A DNA stretch of 64,000 nt from Andrena cerasifolii (GCF_050908995.1 NC_135120.1:3299433-3363432); one strand, 5' to 3'; shown: positions 1 through 12,560, counted from the stretch's first letter. Program-made: numbers and translations. The notes: a model not told the origin generated them from the sequence alone.

Positions 1-399
1 TCTTACCTTAAACTTATCTGAAGAATATTTAAGAACGCATGGAACAGATCACACACACACACCAATTAATTTTTTTTTTAATTTATAAATATCCACGATC
101 TGAAAATAAAAATTTATGATTTATGAATATATTAGCTTGATTAGTTACTAGAAAACTTCAGATGGGGTAATCCAGTCTTACCTAATAAAACTTATCTGTT
201 GAATATTTTTTATTTATTTTTTTTTATTGTGACAGGTTCACAGATCGCAGTCAAAATATGAGTGAATATATTAGTTTATTATATCTCAACACGCTTTCCA
301 ATTGGCCGTACGGTCACACCATGGACAACGGTGTAATAGGAAGATGTTCCAACAACATATTTCTATATATGGATTTGAACCATGGAGCATACGAAAAAG

Positions 400-520
400 T
401 GAGCTCCGGTCGCCCGCTTCGTTTTGTATTTCGCGCGACCCTAGGCCCACGTGCCCGTCGCAGAGCGAGCCCTCCTCGTATGTACATACACACGGCTCAA
501 ACGATTGTGGCCGATCGAGA
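400..520 (+). repeat. Dispersed repeat, copy 1
   Basis: A GC-richer block starting near GAGCTCCGGTCGCCCGCTT and running through AGAGCGAGCCCTCCT is found again in reverse orientation at about 23385-23506. The two copies share the same order of short blocks but differ by small indels, so this is an old interspersed repeat. No coding potential is visible. The rest of 1-1120 is AT-rich, holds a short CA run near 51-61, and shows no recognisable gene. Confidence 0.6.
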
Positions 521-1126
521 TTCGATTATGGGATAACTTACCATGCTTGGCTTTTTTTCGTCGCTAACATTCTACTGTATTTCATGAGCATGGTTTAGGG
601 CCCTGTAAAGTCACCGATTCCCGTCTAGAACACTTCTATTTCAAGAGGGCAACGTCACTGTGCCGACATCTGCATTATCATAATTATATTACAAATCTTT
701 ATGGTTTGCTCTGTTCGATGCTGTAGCGTAAATGATGCTAAGAATAAATATAAAATAATTTTTATTGCAATGAACTTCAAGAAAAATGATAATAATTTTA
801 TGCTTCTCGCAAATAGGTATCATTCATCAAATTTCCGTAGAAGCACCATATGTCGCTCATACACATATTGGCGACCTTGTTTGAAATGAAAATGAAATTG
901 ATGAATTGCAAACGATAAACTTGTAATGTGCAAAGTAAATAAATCAACGGATTTATAATGGAAGACATAAATAAATAAAGCGGGAAAGTAGAGTAATAAT
1001 GAAAAGAATGGAAACGAATGTTATGTATTCGCAGGGATAGTAGGGGGTTAGGAAACCTGAATACTAGGATGAATAAGGTCTTCTTGTATTTTATTTGTAG
1101 CAGTCATTATAGTTTAAAATGTAAAG

Positions 1127-2540
1127 GTAGGATCTCCTACCCGCGATTGGTCGCAGCGATTTGACCCAGCGACTGGGCCTAGGCTGAATCTCCTCGCCTG
1201 CGACCAGGGGTGTGCGGGTAGCCGACTTTTCGGGCTCGGGACGGGCCGGAAACTTACGAAAGTATCGCGACCCCGCCCAACCCCACCCGAAGCCTCGGGA
1301 CGATCCGCACACTCCTACCTGCGACCAAGTGCATTGCCACAGTGGGGCAGAATGCCAAGAAACAAGGAAACGTGTCAGAATTCGAAAGTTGGGGGATGTT
1401 CCGATGTTCTGCAAGTTACTTGACAGATGGTTCCGAATTACTTTATATCGTGTAGGGGGCCGAAGGACTAGTGTCATAAAGCTGTAGTAAACCGTGACCC
1501 GCTAACAATCCATTTAGGGCATCAGTCATCACGCTACATCATGGAACACTTCACTTTCCATGGCATATTTACCAAATTCTTGTAGTTTTATTGAAACTAT
1601 TGACGCCAATTCATGACGATTTGGTGTTATTTTCTTAATAACGTCAAACTTATATATTACCACTTTTAGTATCAATTTCCTTAATAATATTCGGCATTTT
1701 TAAATGCAAAATACAGGATGTTGCATTTTTTCCCATTTTTTGGGATTTACCTCCACTGTGCGACATAGAATACACGTACTTAATCTATAACTGCCAAATA
1801 TTCGCGAATGCTTTTTCCGTAGTAGCAAAGCCTAGATTATGTTGATTAGAAAACAAACAAAAAATTTGTTCAGAAGTTCCCCGAAGTGGAACTAAAAAGG
1901 GGGTGATTGCTGGCAATATTTCAATTGGTTTCGTATGGAAAAAAAACTGTATGTAACTAATTATTTGCTATTACTTAACAGAATCGACACTACTCATTTG
2001 GGGCCCCAAAAATTGTTTTCATTTATATCACCAAAAATTAAAACACGCGATTTAAAATTCTGCACGAAAAATACATATAATCATAGACACGTGTTTGCAC
2101 ACAGATCAGAAGTAGACGTCATGATATTTTTACCGCTTTTAGGTGCTCATATTTGTAGTCTACAGGTAACATAAAAATACATACTCCCATATCTTTTGAA
2201 TTCTGACTTCTTTCCTTATTTCTTGGGATTCTGTCACACTGTGGCAATGGGTCGCACTGCGACTGGCCGCTAGACTCCCTCCGGGAGCGGTTTAGCGCCC
2301 GGTGGTCGCAGTGCCCAGCCTGCGACTAGGTATAATGGGAAACAGACCCTCATCGCATTGTGTTGTCTCTCGAGTAGCCTAGGCTGGTACTCAAACAGAC
2401 TCGCGTCAGGCTCCTACGTCTGGCGTAAACCCGACGATCGCAGTTGCTTGTAGGAGAACAGATACATGCTTTCCCATTGCACCAGTATACTGCGACCAGT
2501 CGCTGCGACCAATCGCGGGTAGGGGATCCCGCCTTAAGAC
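1127..2540. mobile_element. Foldback element with nested inverted repeats
   Basis: The outer arms pair 1127-1165 with about 2497-2535 (both contain CGCGATTGGTCGCAGCGA or its complement). Inner arms pair 1321-1395 with 2180-2265, including GCATTGCCACAGTG opposite CACTGTGGCAATG and then CAGAAT.CCAAGAAA.AAGGAAA. The inner arm ends contain CACAGTG, the start typical of Transib elements, but no direct target duplication flanks them; the flanks continue the inverted repeat instead. A short hairpin (GTGTGCGG at 1210 against CCGCACAC near 1304) lies between the left outer and inner arms, between two GCGACCA copies. No transposase is visible, so this is a non-autonomous or composite foldback element. 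Confidence 0.65.
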
Positions 2541-3480
2541 GCTCATTATTAAGCGGCCCCTACGTGATGAGACTTGTTTCGAGACATGTCTTTAGACAGG
2601 TCTCTCTCTCTCTCCTTCTCTCCATCTTGCCAGCATGAAACATGAGACCTCGTCTCGAGGCATGCCTCAAGACAAGTCGCATCGTGTAGGACAGGCTTTT
2701 GTGGAAACCTGTAGGGCAAAAAAATATGCATTTATTTCCAATTCTACTATACGTTATTTCATGTCAATAACGGGAAAGTAAACATAACCGAAGCAATGTA
2801 AATTAAATTTTGTGACAGGACCGCGTGAACGTGTCTCATATTAGATGGCGTCACAGTGATGTTTCCTCTAGTGGTCCTCTAGGTAGTGATCAGAAAATGT
2901 GTTCGACGTTTTCTATTGGTCTACGCAAATTTGGTCTAAACCGGAAGTAGAGAAAGCAAGTAAATAAGCAGAAAAAGAAAGAGATACTGCATTTACCAAT
3001 TCGATTCCACGACATTGAGCGAAAAGTGACTTTGCAGTAATGAAGAATTTCGATAATCGATATTATTAATTGAAAAGTGCTCCACGAAAATGTGGCGTCG
3101 GTCATGTCCCGCCGCCGTCGAGCGAGATTCTTCTTTACCCTCGCTTAACGCGAAACGTAATGAAGAAAGATTTCGATAATTACCGGTATCGATATTTACT
3201 AAAAAGTGCGCTTTGATCGTCGAATGTTTACCTTGCATCTGGGCAAGCTTCAGCTCCTTGTGGTTCTTCTTCATCCAAAACCACGCCACACTGCTGGACG
3301 TCTTAGCTACTTCCAAAAATGTAAGTAATAAAAATACGATTCATTTACTCATAGCAAAGTTATCGTTATTCATATACTCTAATCCGGTTAACTATAAGCG
3401 TTAGTTTAATGCGCGAGAATCTATTTATTTTTATTCATTACTATGTAATTTAGCTTTTTTGCTAATAAATTGTTTTTAAA
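2541..3480. other. Intergenic, AT-rich
   Basis: No convincing gene. An imperfect local duplication is visible: a block at about 3018-3090 (GCGAAAAGTG, AATTTCGATAAT, AAAAGTGC) recurs at about 3150-3215. A possible 5' exon ends at a GTAAGT donor at 3319, upstream of the candidate spliced gene below. Confidence 0.4.
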
Positions 3481-3489
3481 TTTTTGTAG

Positions 3490-4672
3490 CTCCAAACGAT
3501 GGATGATGATCTCTTGTTTGGTAAGTTTTATTATTTTTATTAACGATTAACGATAAACTTTGTGAAAAATAAACTTTCTAAAAATAAAAACATTTATTCA
3601 AATTTATTTTTCCAGATCCAGACTATGAGGACGCCATAATAATGGCGGCAGCGCCACCAGCACCGCGACCTCCACCGGCACCGGGACTTCCACCGACGGC
3701 GGAGCCAGCACCGTAACCTTCACCGGCACCGGGACCTCCACCGGCGGCGGGGCCAGTACTGACGGTGGGACCATCCCCAGGTCGAGGCCGCCGATGTCCT
3801 ACGTGTAAGTGTTTTTAAATAATTTTTATTTTCTAGTTTTTAGTATTTGTGGATTTATTTACATTTCACAGCTCAGTCTTCTTTACAAATATCTTTTATT
3901 GCTGTATAGAGTTTAACAGTTTGCTTAAACGCTATAGTGCTACAGTCGGTAATCGCGATGCGACTAGCTTCCTGAATTGCCGCTGCCTTTTTGTCGTTTT
4001 CGTAATGAACGCGAGTGGCTGTGATTTCAAGTCGTTTGGATTTGTGGTTATGGGTTATATTTATTGATGAGTGGGTATTTTTTTCACCCGCTCGGGGTTA
4101 ATTTTGTTTTTAAATATTGTACCGTCATCCAAACTACGAACGCCTGCAAAGTTTCAAGACAATTAGATAGTTGGAAGTGGGTTAAATTTGAGTTGCCAAA
4201 TTTGAACCATACAAACAAGCAAACAGAGGATCGAAGCTAAATAAAATCGTTTAAAAACACTTACACGTAGACCACTGGCAGCCTAGACCTGGGGGCGGCA
4301 CCTAATATTGAATAATTAGAATTTGAAGCTCAACCTCCAATTATTATAGGATGAACTCCTATTCTTAAAACTCTCAATAAGTATAAAATTCCAACCTTTA
4401 TAGAATATTAAAAAATAAATAAACCCCGAGCGGGTTAAATGGAAGTGGGTTAAATTTGAAGCTGAATTAAATCGTTTTATAAACCAATGATTTCTGAGAT
4501 TTGTTTAATTATCTTTTTAATTAAGTTCATTTGATTTATCATTTCAGATCGAGGCACCCGCGTTGGACGAGCTCGACGGCAAGAGACTTTTATGAATTTT
4601 TTATTTAAACTAAGTGCGGCGGAATATTCCTGGGGGAAGAGGAGGGGCGGGGGAGGGGGGTCAGGGGTGTAA
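3490..4672 (+). pseudogene. Candidate small spliced proline-rich gene with an in-frame stop
   Basis: Three GC-richer blocks are bounded by good splice signals. Exon a is 3490-3520 (TTTTTGTAG before, GTAAGT after) with an ATG at 3499. Exon b is 3616-3804 (TTTTTCCAG before, GTAAGT after). Exon c begins at 4548 after TCATTTCAG and runs to TAA at 4670-4672. The phases agree at both junctions. The reading begins with an acidic MDDDLLFDPDYEDAI, continues as alanine/proline-rich sequence, then basic, and ends in a glycine-rich tail: 111 codons in all. A TAA at 3714-3716 breaks the frame in exon b, so either the product is only 40 residues or this is a pseudogene. A polyA-like AATATAAA follows near 4682. 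I do not recognise the family, and a chance arrangement of splice-like motifs remains possible. Confidence 0.35.
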
Positions 4673-6190
4673 AATAATAATGAATATAAAATATAAAACT
4701 CTTGACAATATGTGTACATTTTCATTATATTGCGTTTTAAAATAATCCTAAGATTATTCATCGACACCGGTACCTTTCCTCTCACAAGTTTTCAAATAAT
4801 TTATCAATTCAAAGCTCTGACAATATGAGTACATTTTAATTATATTGCGTTTTAAAATAATTACTTTTTTAACGTTTTTTGGGGGGATCTCACTTCTTTT
4901 TAAGTTAACATTCAATAAGCGTGTGTTTAAATAAATAAAAGGTAGTACATAGAAATTACATAATGGAAGGAACTACGAGTACATAGATCTGATGCATGTA
5001 CGTACGTTTCGGAGGGAGAAATTTCGAGCTTGAACACGAAGAGCTTGGGATAGCCGTAGATAGATTATTTCAAAGTTAAATGCAACATCGACTCTTGGTG
5101 TTACATACCTTTAAACACACCTTATATATAAAATCCAGAACACTGGTAATGTAGAGAATGTGTCGAAAAATATGTAACACAGAAATAAGAATTTATCTAA
5201 ATGTGCAATGACCGCTTTCCTTTTCTCTAATTTATTCGTTGTAAAAATTAGATACGTTTATACAAGTGTATGTCTTCCCTTCTATTATTTGGATAAAGGT
5301 GGATTAGGTTTCTGAAAGCACGTACAATTCCATGAATCTGGAAACACGTACAATTCCATGAATCTGGAAGCAGGTACAATTATCCATTTTGTTGTAGTTT
5401 TTTTTCAAATTTCTTTTAATACTTGAGGAAATAAATAGAAATAGAGTGACGTTTTTTGCTTTTGTAAGTGTAGTTATTACTAGTTCCAGTAATAAAATAG
5501 TATATAATAATTTATTTACAAAAATTAAAATTCTTTATTGAAACAAGAAACACTAATTAAATTCATGCATTATCGAAGCTGTCCATGTATCAAAATAACT
5601 GAAGATTTATGTATACGAAATTCTTCCTGCAAAATTATGCGTACATACATAGCCGGGCGTATATCACAGCGTCATTTTACGCTTCAATTATCTACATATA
5701 CACAAAATCCTCAGTTTAGTTACAAATAAAAAACAGTTTGATGATATACAAACATAGATTGCGTTTTGGTTGCAATTCAATGGTACAACGATACATATTT
5801 GTAAAAACGTGGCATCTCAAATTTGTACAACTTACCTTATTTGACATTCGTCGGGTTATAACTTGATGATTGTAAGCTGTCAAAATTTGGAGTAGATTGC
5901 ATAGTGAAGATAGCGATTGACGTACGAAACATGTATTAGTTCGTTTTGGTTGAAGGTGTGCGTGTAACGCGTATATAAGTATTAGGTTTGACGAAGAATT
6001 TCTTGGACGAGAATCAGGAAAAGGAGAAAAATCTTACCGTTTTAGACAGATCCATGAGACGATATTATATCTCTGTCATGCGTGGACCGATTTTATTGAA
6101 ATTGGTCTTATTCGAAAGCTTATATGCGGTTTACATCAGAAAAATGCCTTTAAATTTAGAAAATATTGCAGGCGTGATGAAATAATTAAT
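4673..6190. other. Intergenic, AT-rich, with short local repeats
   Basis: No supported gene. A 26-bp unit (CTGRAARCACGTACAATTCC core) is repeated about three times at 5312-5388. A roughly 48-bp block ending ATTATATTGCGTTTTAAAAT occurs twice, at about 4695-4743 and 4812-4860. Confidence 0.5.
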
Positions 6191-6359
6191 GAAATAAGTT
6201 TTAGGTTAGGTTGGAATAGCCCGGGGACGAATAAATGATAGCGGTAGCGACAGTCGACATATACAGGGTGTCGATTCATGTACTTGGCGTCGAGACGCTA
6301 CCGCGTCTCTAGATGTATGATATAATATAATTACTAGGTTAATTGCTAGTTGAACATAA

Positions 6360-7328
6360 GGTAAACTTGTCGAAGAACTGGGACCTCGCCGATTTCGAAG
6401 AGCTTCAGATATGTTGTCAAGGTCATTATTCTGAACAACATTTCCCTTTAAACTTTTTGCCGGTCGCGCTTAGTTTCAGAGATATTGAGGTAAAACTTTT
6501 GCTACAGTAGTAGTAACAATGTAGTAACATTGAATTTTGCATATATATGTACGCCACCGTGGCAGCGTATGCGTCAATGCGGGTCGGCCGCTTGTCTACT
6601 GTTTCTTCATATACCTCGCTGTGACCGGCAGACAACGTATATACCGGGTAAACTAAACGGTTCAATTACAACGGTTTAATTTATTCCAACGCAACGTATT
6701 CCACTTTCCAACTTATCCCGGGTATTAGTTTGGTTTGGGTTAGAATAGGGCGGGGGGCGTGTAACGCATGGTAGCGACCCGATCTGAGTTTAGAGATTTC
6801 AACCAGAAACTTGCGGATGTCCGTCAACACCCCGACTCATATCGGTTCGCTACCATGCCTAACGCGCCCGCGAGCGGGCGCGCCCCCCGCTCCCCCCTGC
6901 TCTAACCCAAACCAAACTAATACCCGGGACAAGTTGGAAACTGGAATGCGTTGCGTCGAAAAAAATCAACCGAAGTTTTACACAAATATCTCGGAAACAA
7001 AGGCCAGTTCAGTTTAAGTTGGACTACTTTCCTTGCTGCTGGGATACCACGCGTGCACCCGTTAGATACGCATGCTGTAGGTTGCTGCGCAGTGTTTATA
7101 TAAACGAAAGACAACCGCCGACAGCGTGGTGCTTCACACACTGTCGCGGACGTGCACGTATACGTAGAGTACGATTGTATAATAGGGAAAGTTTTCCTGC
7201 GAATATTTCGGAAACTAAGGCCGACCGCCTATTTTTTCAGAGGAAAAAGTTACTCAAAATGTCGAGTTTTATAACATATCTGAAGCTCATCGAAATCGGC
7301 GAGGTCCCAGTTCTTCGACAAGTTTACC
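6360..7328. mobile_element. Foldback/long-TIR DNA element with 8-bp target duplication
   Basis: The ends read GGTAAACTTGTCGAAGAACT inward on both strands, and the inverted arms run several hundred bases on each side: the left arm includes about 6653-6780 (CCGGGTATTAGTTTGGTTTG) and the right arm includes its complement at about 6900-6930. The element is flanked by the direct repeat GAACATAA at 6352-6359 and 7329-7336, exactly abutting both ends. An 8-bp duplication fits hAT, P or Merlin-type superfamilies; the terminal GG does not settle which. No transposase frame is present. Confidence 0.8.
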
Positions 7329-7429
7329 GAACATAAATCTCGACACGAAGTTAGATTAGCGTTGTATACAAGGTATGACGCTTGGTATAATTAAACTGAT
7401 CGTAAAGATTGTTTGGCGGTTTCGTTATA

Positions 7430-7900
7430 GAAATTGAGAGGATTACTTCTCTCTGAGTATAATGTTTTAATGGTGCCTATCAGCTGGCCCACGCGTTTCT
7501 TGTATGGAATTTGACGGGCTAATTAAAGCGTCCTCGTATGGATTTGGAGGGGCTAACTAAAGCGTCCTCATATGAAATTTGAGGGGCTAATTAATCGTAT
7601 GGAAGAGTTGATTAAAAGCGTTCTGAGGAAGGTTTGGTGTCAGGACTAAAACTGTCCTCTTCTGCAGGCAGGCCTATATTTATACTCCTTGCTGGAGCTT
7701 GACCCGCGCTAATCAGTTGCTGCTTAATTATTCGTACCAATCAGATATTATGTCCGGTTTCCGCGACTGCGCACTACGCTCAGTTTAATCGGCCTCCGGT
7801 TGAACGTGCGGTATGCGCCTGCGCGCTCAAGTCGTTCATGGCGCTGGATTTAGTTTGAACGGGCGGTTATGCGCATGCGTTGCGCGTTGTTTAGTTTATG
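7430..7900 (-). repeat. Gypsy-type LTR fragment with ~34-bp tandem repeats
   Basis: Read on the minus strand this matches 20640-21130: a TATA-like TATAAATATAG box, then repeats of the type TAATTAGCCCCTC with about 34-bp spacing (7502-7632 on the plus strand), then GCGTGGGCCAGCT next to ATAGGCACCA. It is an older, truncated copy of the same LTR in the opposite orientation. No coding sequence is present. Confidence 0.6.
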
Positions 7901-8078
7901 TGTTCTCCGTTACGTGTCTTAATACTAGAATGAAAGTATTAGAAAAAGAAAAAATTACAGCGGTAGTAGCGATACGTTACACCCTTGAAAACCTAGTCTT
8001 ATTTGAAAAATATGGTGGTATTGTATCATTGTTTCAGAGTATACTGCTCAGGTAAAGTTGCCTCCGAAGCAGGGGGGT

Positions 8079-9558
8079 AGATACGTCACGTGACCTGGCC
8101 GATTTGGCAGGTCGGTATTACAGCAGGTTTTTTTCTGCACAGAAATGGTAATACACATAGATACGCGACTGCCTGCTGCACGCGAGAGGGAGTTGTTTGT
8201 TGTTTCCGTATTCTATTCTGAATAAGGATATAAATTCTCAGCTGTTGCGTTGTATTTGTAAAAATTTAAACGGAAAGTCGGCTGGTACTGCAAACGTAGA
8301 AAATTCATTATACATTTTATTTACTTGGAATGTGCTTATGCTACAATATTCTACGTTGACAGTAAGGAATTATAAGTGAAAAGGAAAAATAAATGAGGGG
8401 ATCTCCCCGGAAAATGAAGTTTATTAGGTTAGACATTTTTTTATTAAGAAAACACTGAAGCAGAACATGAAATACATTTATTACACGTCCTATGCAGAAA
8501 GCAGTTATGAACAAACATTATATATAAAATTTGTTGGATGTTGAGTTGGACTAGTGAAAATGCGTAGGCTGGATGCGCGTGATTATTATATGGTCGGCTC
8601 CTCGAAGTGACAAAATATAACCTAAGTATATGCTATATGACAACAAATGTTTAGTGGCTATTTCGTTCTTGTACGAAACATTTGTGAACTTTTTAGCATC
8701 CTTCCAAAACATTATTATTACGCTGCAACAGCATCTTTAGAACATCGGGTATAGCAATTAGGTTATACTTTCTGTCACTTCGAGGACAGAAAGTCCACCA
8801 CTGAAAATGCGCAGGCTGGATGCACGTGATTATTATGTGGTCGGCACCTCGAAGTGACAGAAAATATAACCTAACTATAAGCTATATGACAACAAATGTT
8901 TAGTGGCTATTTCGTTCTTTTACGCTACATTTGTGAACCTTTTATCATCCTTCCAAAACATTATTATTACGCCGCAATAGTATTCTTTAGGAAATCAGGT
9001 ATAGCATATAGGTTATATTTTCTGTCACTTCGAGAAGCCAACCACATAATAATTACGCGCATCCAGCCAGCGCATTTTCACTAGTCCAATTCAACATCCA
9101 ACAAATTTTATATATAATGTTTGTTCATAACTGCTTTCTGCATAGGACGTGTAATAAGTGTATTTCATGTTCTGTTTCGGTGCTTTGCTAATAAAAAAAT
9201 GTCTAAACTAACAAACTTCATTTTCTGGGGACATCTCTTCATCTATTTTCCCTTTTAACTTGTAAATCCTTACTGCTAACGTAGAATATTGTAGCATAAG
9301 CACATTTTAAGCAATTAAAATGTACAATGAATTTTCTACGTTTGCAGTACCAGCCGACTTTCCGTTTAAATTTTTATAAGTACAACGGAACAGCTGAGAA
9401 TTTCTTTCCTTATTCAGAATAGAATACAGAAATAGCAAACAGCTCCCTCTCGCGTTCACCGAGTAATCGTCGATCTATCGGTATTACCATTTCTGTGCAG
9501 AAAGAAATGCTTTAATACCGACCTGCCGAATCGGCCAGGTCACGTGACGTGTCTACCC
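8079..9558. mobile_element. Long inverted-repeat element with a duplicated inner hairpin
   Basis: The arms pair about 8079-8610 with 9020-9558; the ends read GGGTAGAYACGTCACGTGAC inward. The central part holds two tandem copies of a ~265-bp unit (about 8533-8793 and 8800-9083), and each unit is itself bounded by CGAAGTGACAGAAAATATAA and its complement. No transposase is visible, and I could not find a convincing target duplication. This is a non-autonomous palindromic DNA element or composite hairpin. Confidence 0.75.
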
Positions 9559-9919
9559 ACTTAAATCAGGAAAGAATATCGAAACAGTATGCCAAAGGGC
9601 ACCGAACGATGCCGAAGCGATAACCGTTAACAATTTAAAATGTTTTTGAAAAGACGAAACTCTATTAATTCACGCCAACAATGCCTAATATCTTTATTAT
9701 TATTTATTTGGTGATAAATACATCCCTCATAGGTGTCAAAAACCAAACAGTTACATAAATTAAGAAGTTATTATATATAATAATAGTCCAATCGTAGAGA
9801 AACAGAAAAACCAAAACTCTATTAGAGGGACTGTGTCATTAGGCCTTACTTTTTAAGTAAAGTTGCGTAATAGTCTTGTATTTTAGGTGTTTCGTACCTA
9901 AGATTTACGCTAGGTTGTT
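9559..9919. other. Intergenic between foldback and gypsy remnant
   Basis: AT-rich sequence without a recognisable gene. The 3' part and the 3' LTR of the minus-strand gypsy element would be expected here but are not seen. Confidence 0.4.
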
Positions 9920-10536
9920 TAATCATGTGCAATCGCGAGATATTGCAGCAATGTCTTATTCAAACGTTCCACCAGCCCATGAAATTAAGGATGCAGGGAA
10001 GTTGTTCGCGTTTTCCTAATTCCCAGCAGTTTCAGCAATTCCTTGAACACGGAGGATTCGAAGTTCATTCCTTGGTCCGTGCGCACCTCCAACGGTACAC
10101 CATGACGACATACTACGTTGTACAAAAGAGCTCTTGCCACTGTGACAGTTCGCTGGTCTGGCATCGCGGTTAATTCCGGACACCGGGTAAAGTAGTCCGC
10201 CACGACCAGCATAAACCTTTTCCCGGCCTGGTACCTCGGGAGCGGACCCACAACGTCCAGGGCAAGCCTCTCGAACGGAGCTCCCACGTTGTATACTCTC
10301 AGGTTCCCTTCTTCGCCGCACATGTGTCACACCGCCGACACCACTCCTGAATCCTATCGACATGTAGACCAAAAGAACTGTTGGCGGATCTTCGCCAAGG
10401 TCTTCTTCACTCCAAAGTGTCCAGCTGCTGGCGCAGCATGGAACTCCTTCAGTACTTCTGCAACCCTTTTGCGCGGCACCACCAAAAGCCACGAGGTCGT
10501 TGTACCTTCGTGGGACTCCCATTTCCTGAAAAGCAA
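9920..10536 (-). pseudogene. Gypsy-A integrase (broken)
   Basis: Minus-strand Ty3/gypsy integrase. The zinc-binding region with HAAPAAGHFGVKKTL lies at 10354-10536. The catalytic core is in a different frame at 9985-10323, with the first Asp in LDVVGPLP and the second in RTDQGMNFESS. A TAA follows LHP at about 9982, after which a short in-frame piece containing GLVERLNK carries the region of the third acidic residue before the copy ends near 9920. The C-terminal integrase domain and the 3' LTR are missing. It is inactive because of at least one frameshift, the nonsense codon and the truncation. Confidence 0.85.
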
Positions 10537-10539
10537 ACC

Positions 10540-11940
10540 TTAGTGAACTTCCAGCGTGTCCCAGATTGTCCAGTAATATTTCAGCTGCGGGAAGAAACGA
10601 GCAACGTCTTCCCAGCCGGGCTTCTCTCCTTCCTCCTTCTTCTTAAGGATGAAGCCGATCTCTTCATCCTTCTGCTGGCTTCGTTTCCACTCGCTCTTCC
10701 TTTCGTCGCAAAATATCCTGTGAATTTTCTTCTTGGTATGCACTTCCTCTTCTGCTTCTTTCTTCTTCAGTCGATCGCAGTTCTTACAACTTTCTTCGAC
10801 GCAAGGTCTTCGTGAAAGTCCATCAGCGTTTCCGTGGGCTTTTCCTTCCCGATGGCGTATCTCAAAGTCGTATTCTTGTAATAGTTCGATCCAACGGGCG
10901 ACCTGTCCTTCAGGACGCTTGAAGGTCAACAGCCAGCGAAGCGCCGCATGGTATGTTCTTATCAGGAATCTTCGTCCGTAGAGGTAGTGGTGGAAATGCT
11001 CGACGGATTTCCTCACCGCCAGTAGTTCCTTTCCGATTTTCCCAAGGTCTTGGAGAAATAAGCAACGACCTTTTCCTGACCTTCGTGTTCCTGTGAGAGG
11101 ACGCAGCCTATGGCGAAATTAGAGGCGTGCGTGTCCAGAATGAAATCCTTGTCTATCACTGGGTAGGCTAGTACCGGGGCTCCGGTTAGGTTCGTCTTCA
11201 GCTCGTGGAAAACTCCTTGGCATTCTTCGATCCATTGGTAGTTCTGTTTGGTCTCGGTAAGGCGATGCAGAGGCTTGGCGATCCTGGAGAAATCCTTTAC
11301 AAATTTCCGGTAGTAAGTGCACAATCCTAGGAAACTTCTTAATTCCGTGACGTTCTTTGGCTGTGGCCGTTCTGAAACGGCTTTAATTTTCTCCGGATCC
11401 GTCTTGACTCCACTCTCCGTTACGATGTGGCCCAGATATTTCACCTCACGGCAGAAGAAGGAGCATTTCTTGGGGCTCATTAATAGTCCGGCCTGACGTA
11501 GACGAGAAAACACTATTCGAAGGCGTTCGAGCTCCGGTTCGAAATCATTTCCGTAGATGATGATGTCGTCCAGGTAGACCAAGCAGATTTTCCAGGTCAA
11601 ATCTTGGAGTGCGTCCTCCATCAAACGTTCGAACGTTGCGGGGGCGTTGCATAATCGAAAGGGCATCGCTTTGAATTGCCACAACCCTGTCCCAACTGAA
11701 AACGCAGGTTTCTCTCGGTCCTTTCCGTCTATAGAGATCTGCCAGTATCCGCTCTGTAAATCTACAGTTGAAAACCAAGAAGAACCGGAAAGGGCATCCA
11801 GGGTATCCTCTATACGGGGCAGAGGATACGAGTCCTTCTTCGTTATCTCGTTCAGGCGTCGGAAATCTACGCAGAACCGTATGCTTCCATCTTTCTTCTT
11901 GACGAGGACGATCGGGGAAGACCAAGGACTTCACGTTTCC
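10540..11940 (-). pseudogene. Gypsy-A reverse transcriptase / RNase H (broken)
   Basis: Minus-strand polymerase region. The RT begins near 11937 with SPWSSPIVLVKKKDGS, followed by CVDFRRLNE, DLQSGYWQI, and the catalytic YLDDIIIYG inside the frame at 11013-11684. RNase H starts with FILDTHASNFAIG: the first catalytic Asp of the usual TDAS motif is His. The frame breaks near 11013 and continues in another frame at 10540-11016 (KSVEHFHHYLYGRRF, then HREGKAHGNADGLSRRP). RT residues look intact, but the frame breaks and the RNase H change show a dead copy. Confidence 0.9.
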
Positions 11941-12155
11941 TCGATCACGCCCTGAACCTTCAACTTCTTAAGTAATTCCTCCACTTCGGCACGACGGTGT
12001 AAAGCACCCTCCGCGGCGCCTGTTTAATGGGTGGGCAATCTCCGGTGTTGACCGTGTGTCTCACCCAGTCACAATTCCTGATCGCACTCAAATCCGAAGC
12101 GAAAACGTCCTGAAATTCGCAAAGTAATTCAGAAATAGCTTTTTCTGTCTTTCTG

Positions 12156-12560
12156 TCAAACCTGACGAGCAGCGTATAACAGCTCTTCCAAATGCTGTGG
12201 GACGACCGTTTCCCTTTCTTCTTCTAGTTTCATCTTTTCGGCCGTCGGCTCACGAAAGCGTATCTCCGGTTTGCCGGGAAAGCACAGCACATTCCGGGAT
12301 AGGTCGATGCTGCAACGGTACTTTTTCAGGAACGCCGCTCCCAAGATGCACTTTTCCATCATGTCGACAACGTAGAAGTCTTCTACGCTCGAAAGTCCTC
12401 CAACGCTGACTCCCAGACTTTTCTTACCGAACACTTTCATCAGAAGATTGATAGGAGAACCTTTATCTAGAATAATCTTACAAGGTTTCCCACTGATTTT
12501 TCCACATACGTAAATCTCGTCAGCCGGATTCCATTGACGCCCAGTCGCCTCCTACATCGC
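12156..12560 (-). pseudogene. Gypsy-A aspartic protease region
   Basis: Read on the minus strand, the protease starts with IYVCGKISGKPCKIILDKG and continues through SPINLL and LGAAFLKKY. In gypsy proteases the catalytic triplet is Asp-Thr/Ser-Gly; here it reads Asp-Lys-Gly. The region 11941-12155 connects this part to RT and holds no separate feature. Confidence 0.7.

Noticed and set aside
1212..1487. Overlapping open frames on both strands near 1.1-1.5 kb
   Set aside because: GC-rich foldback DNA gives stop-poor frames; no motif and no splice context.
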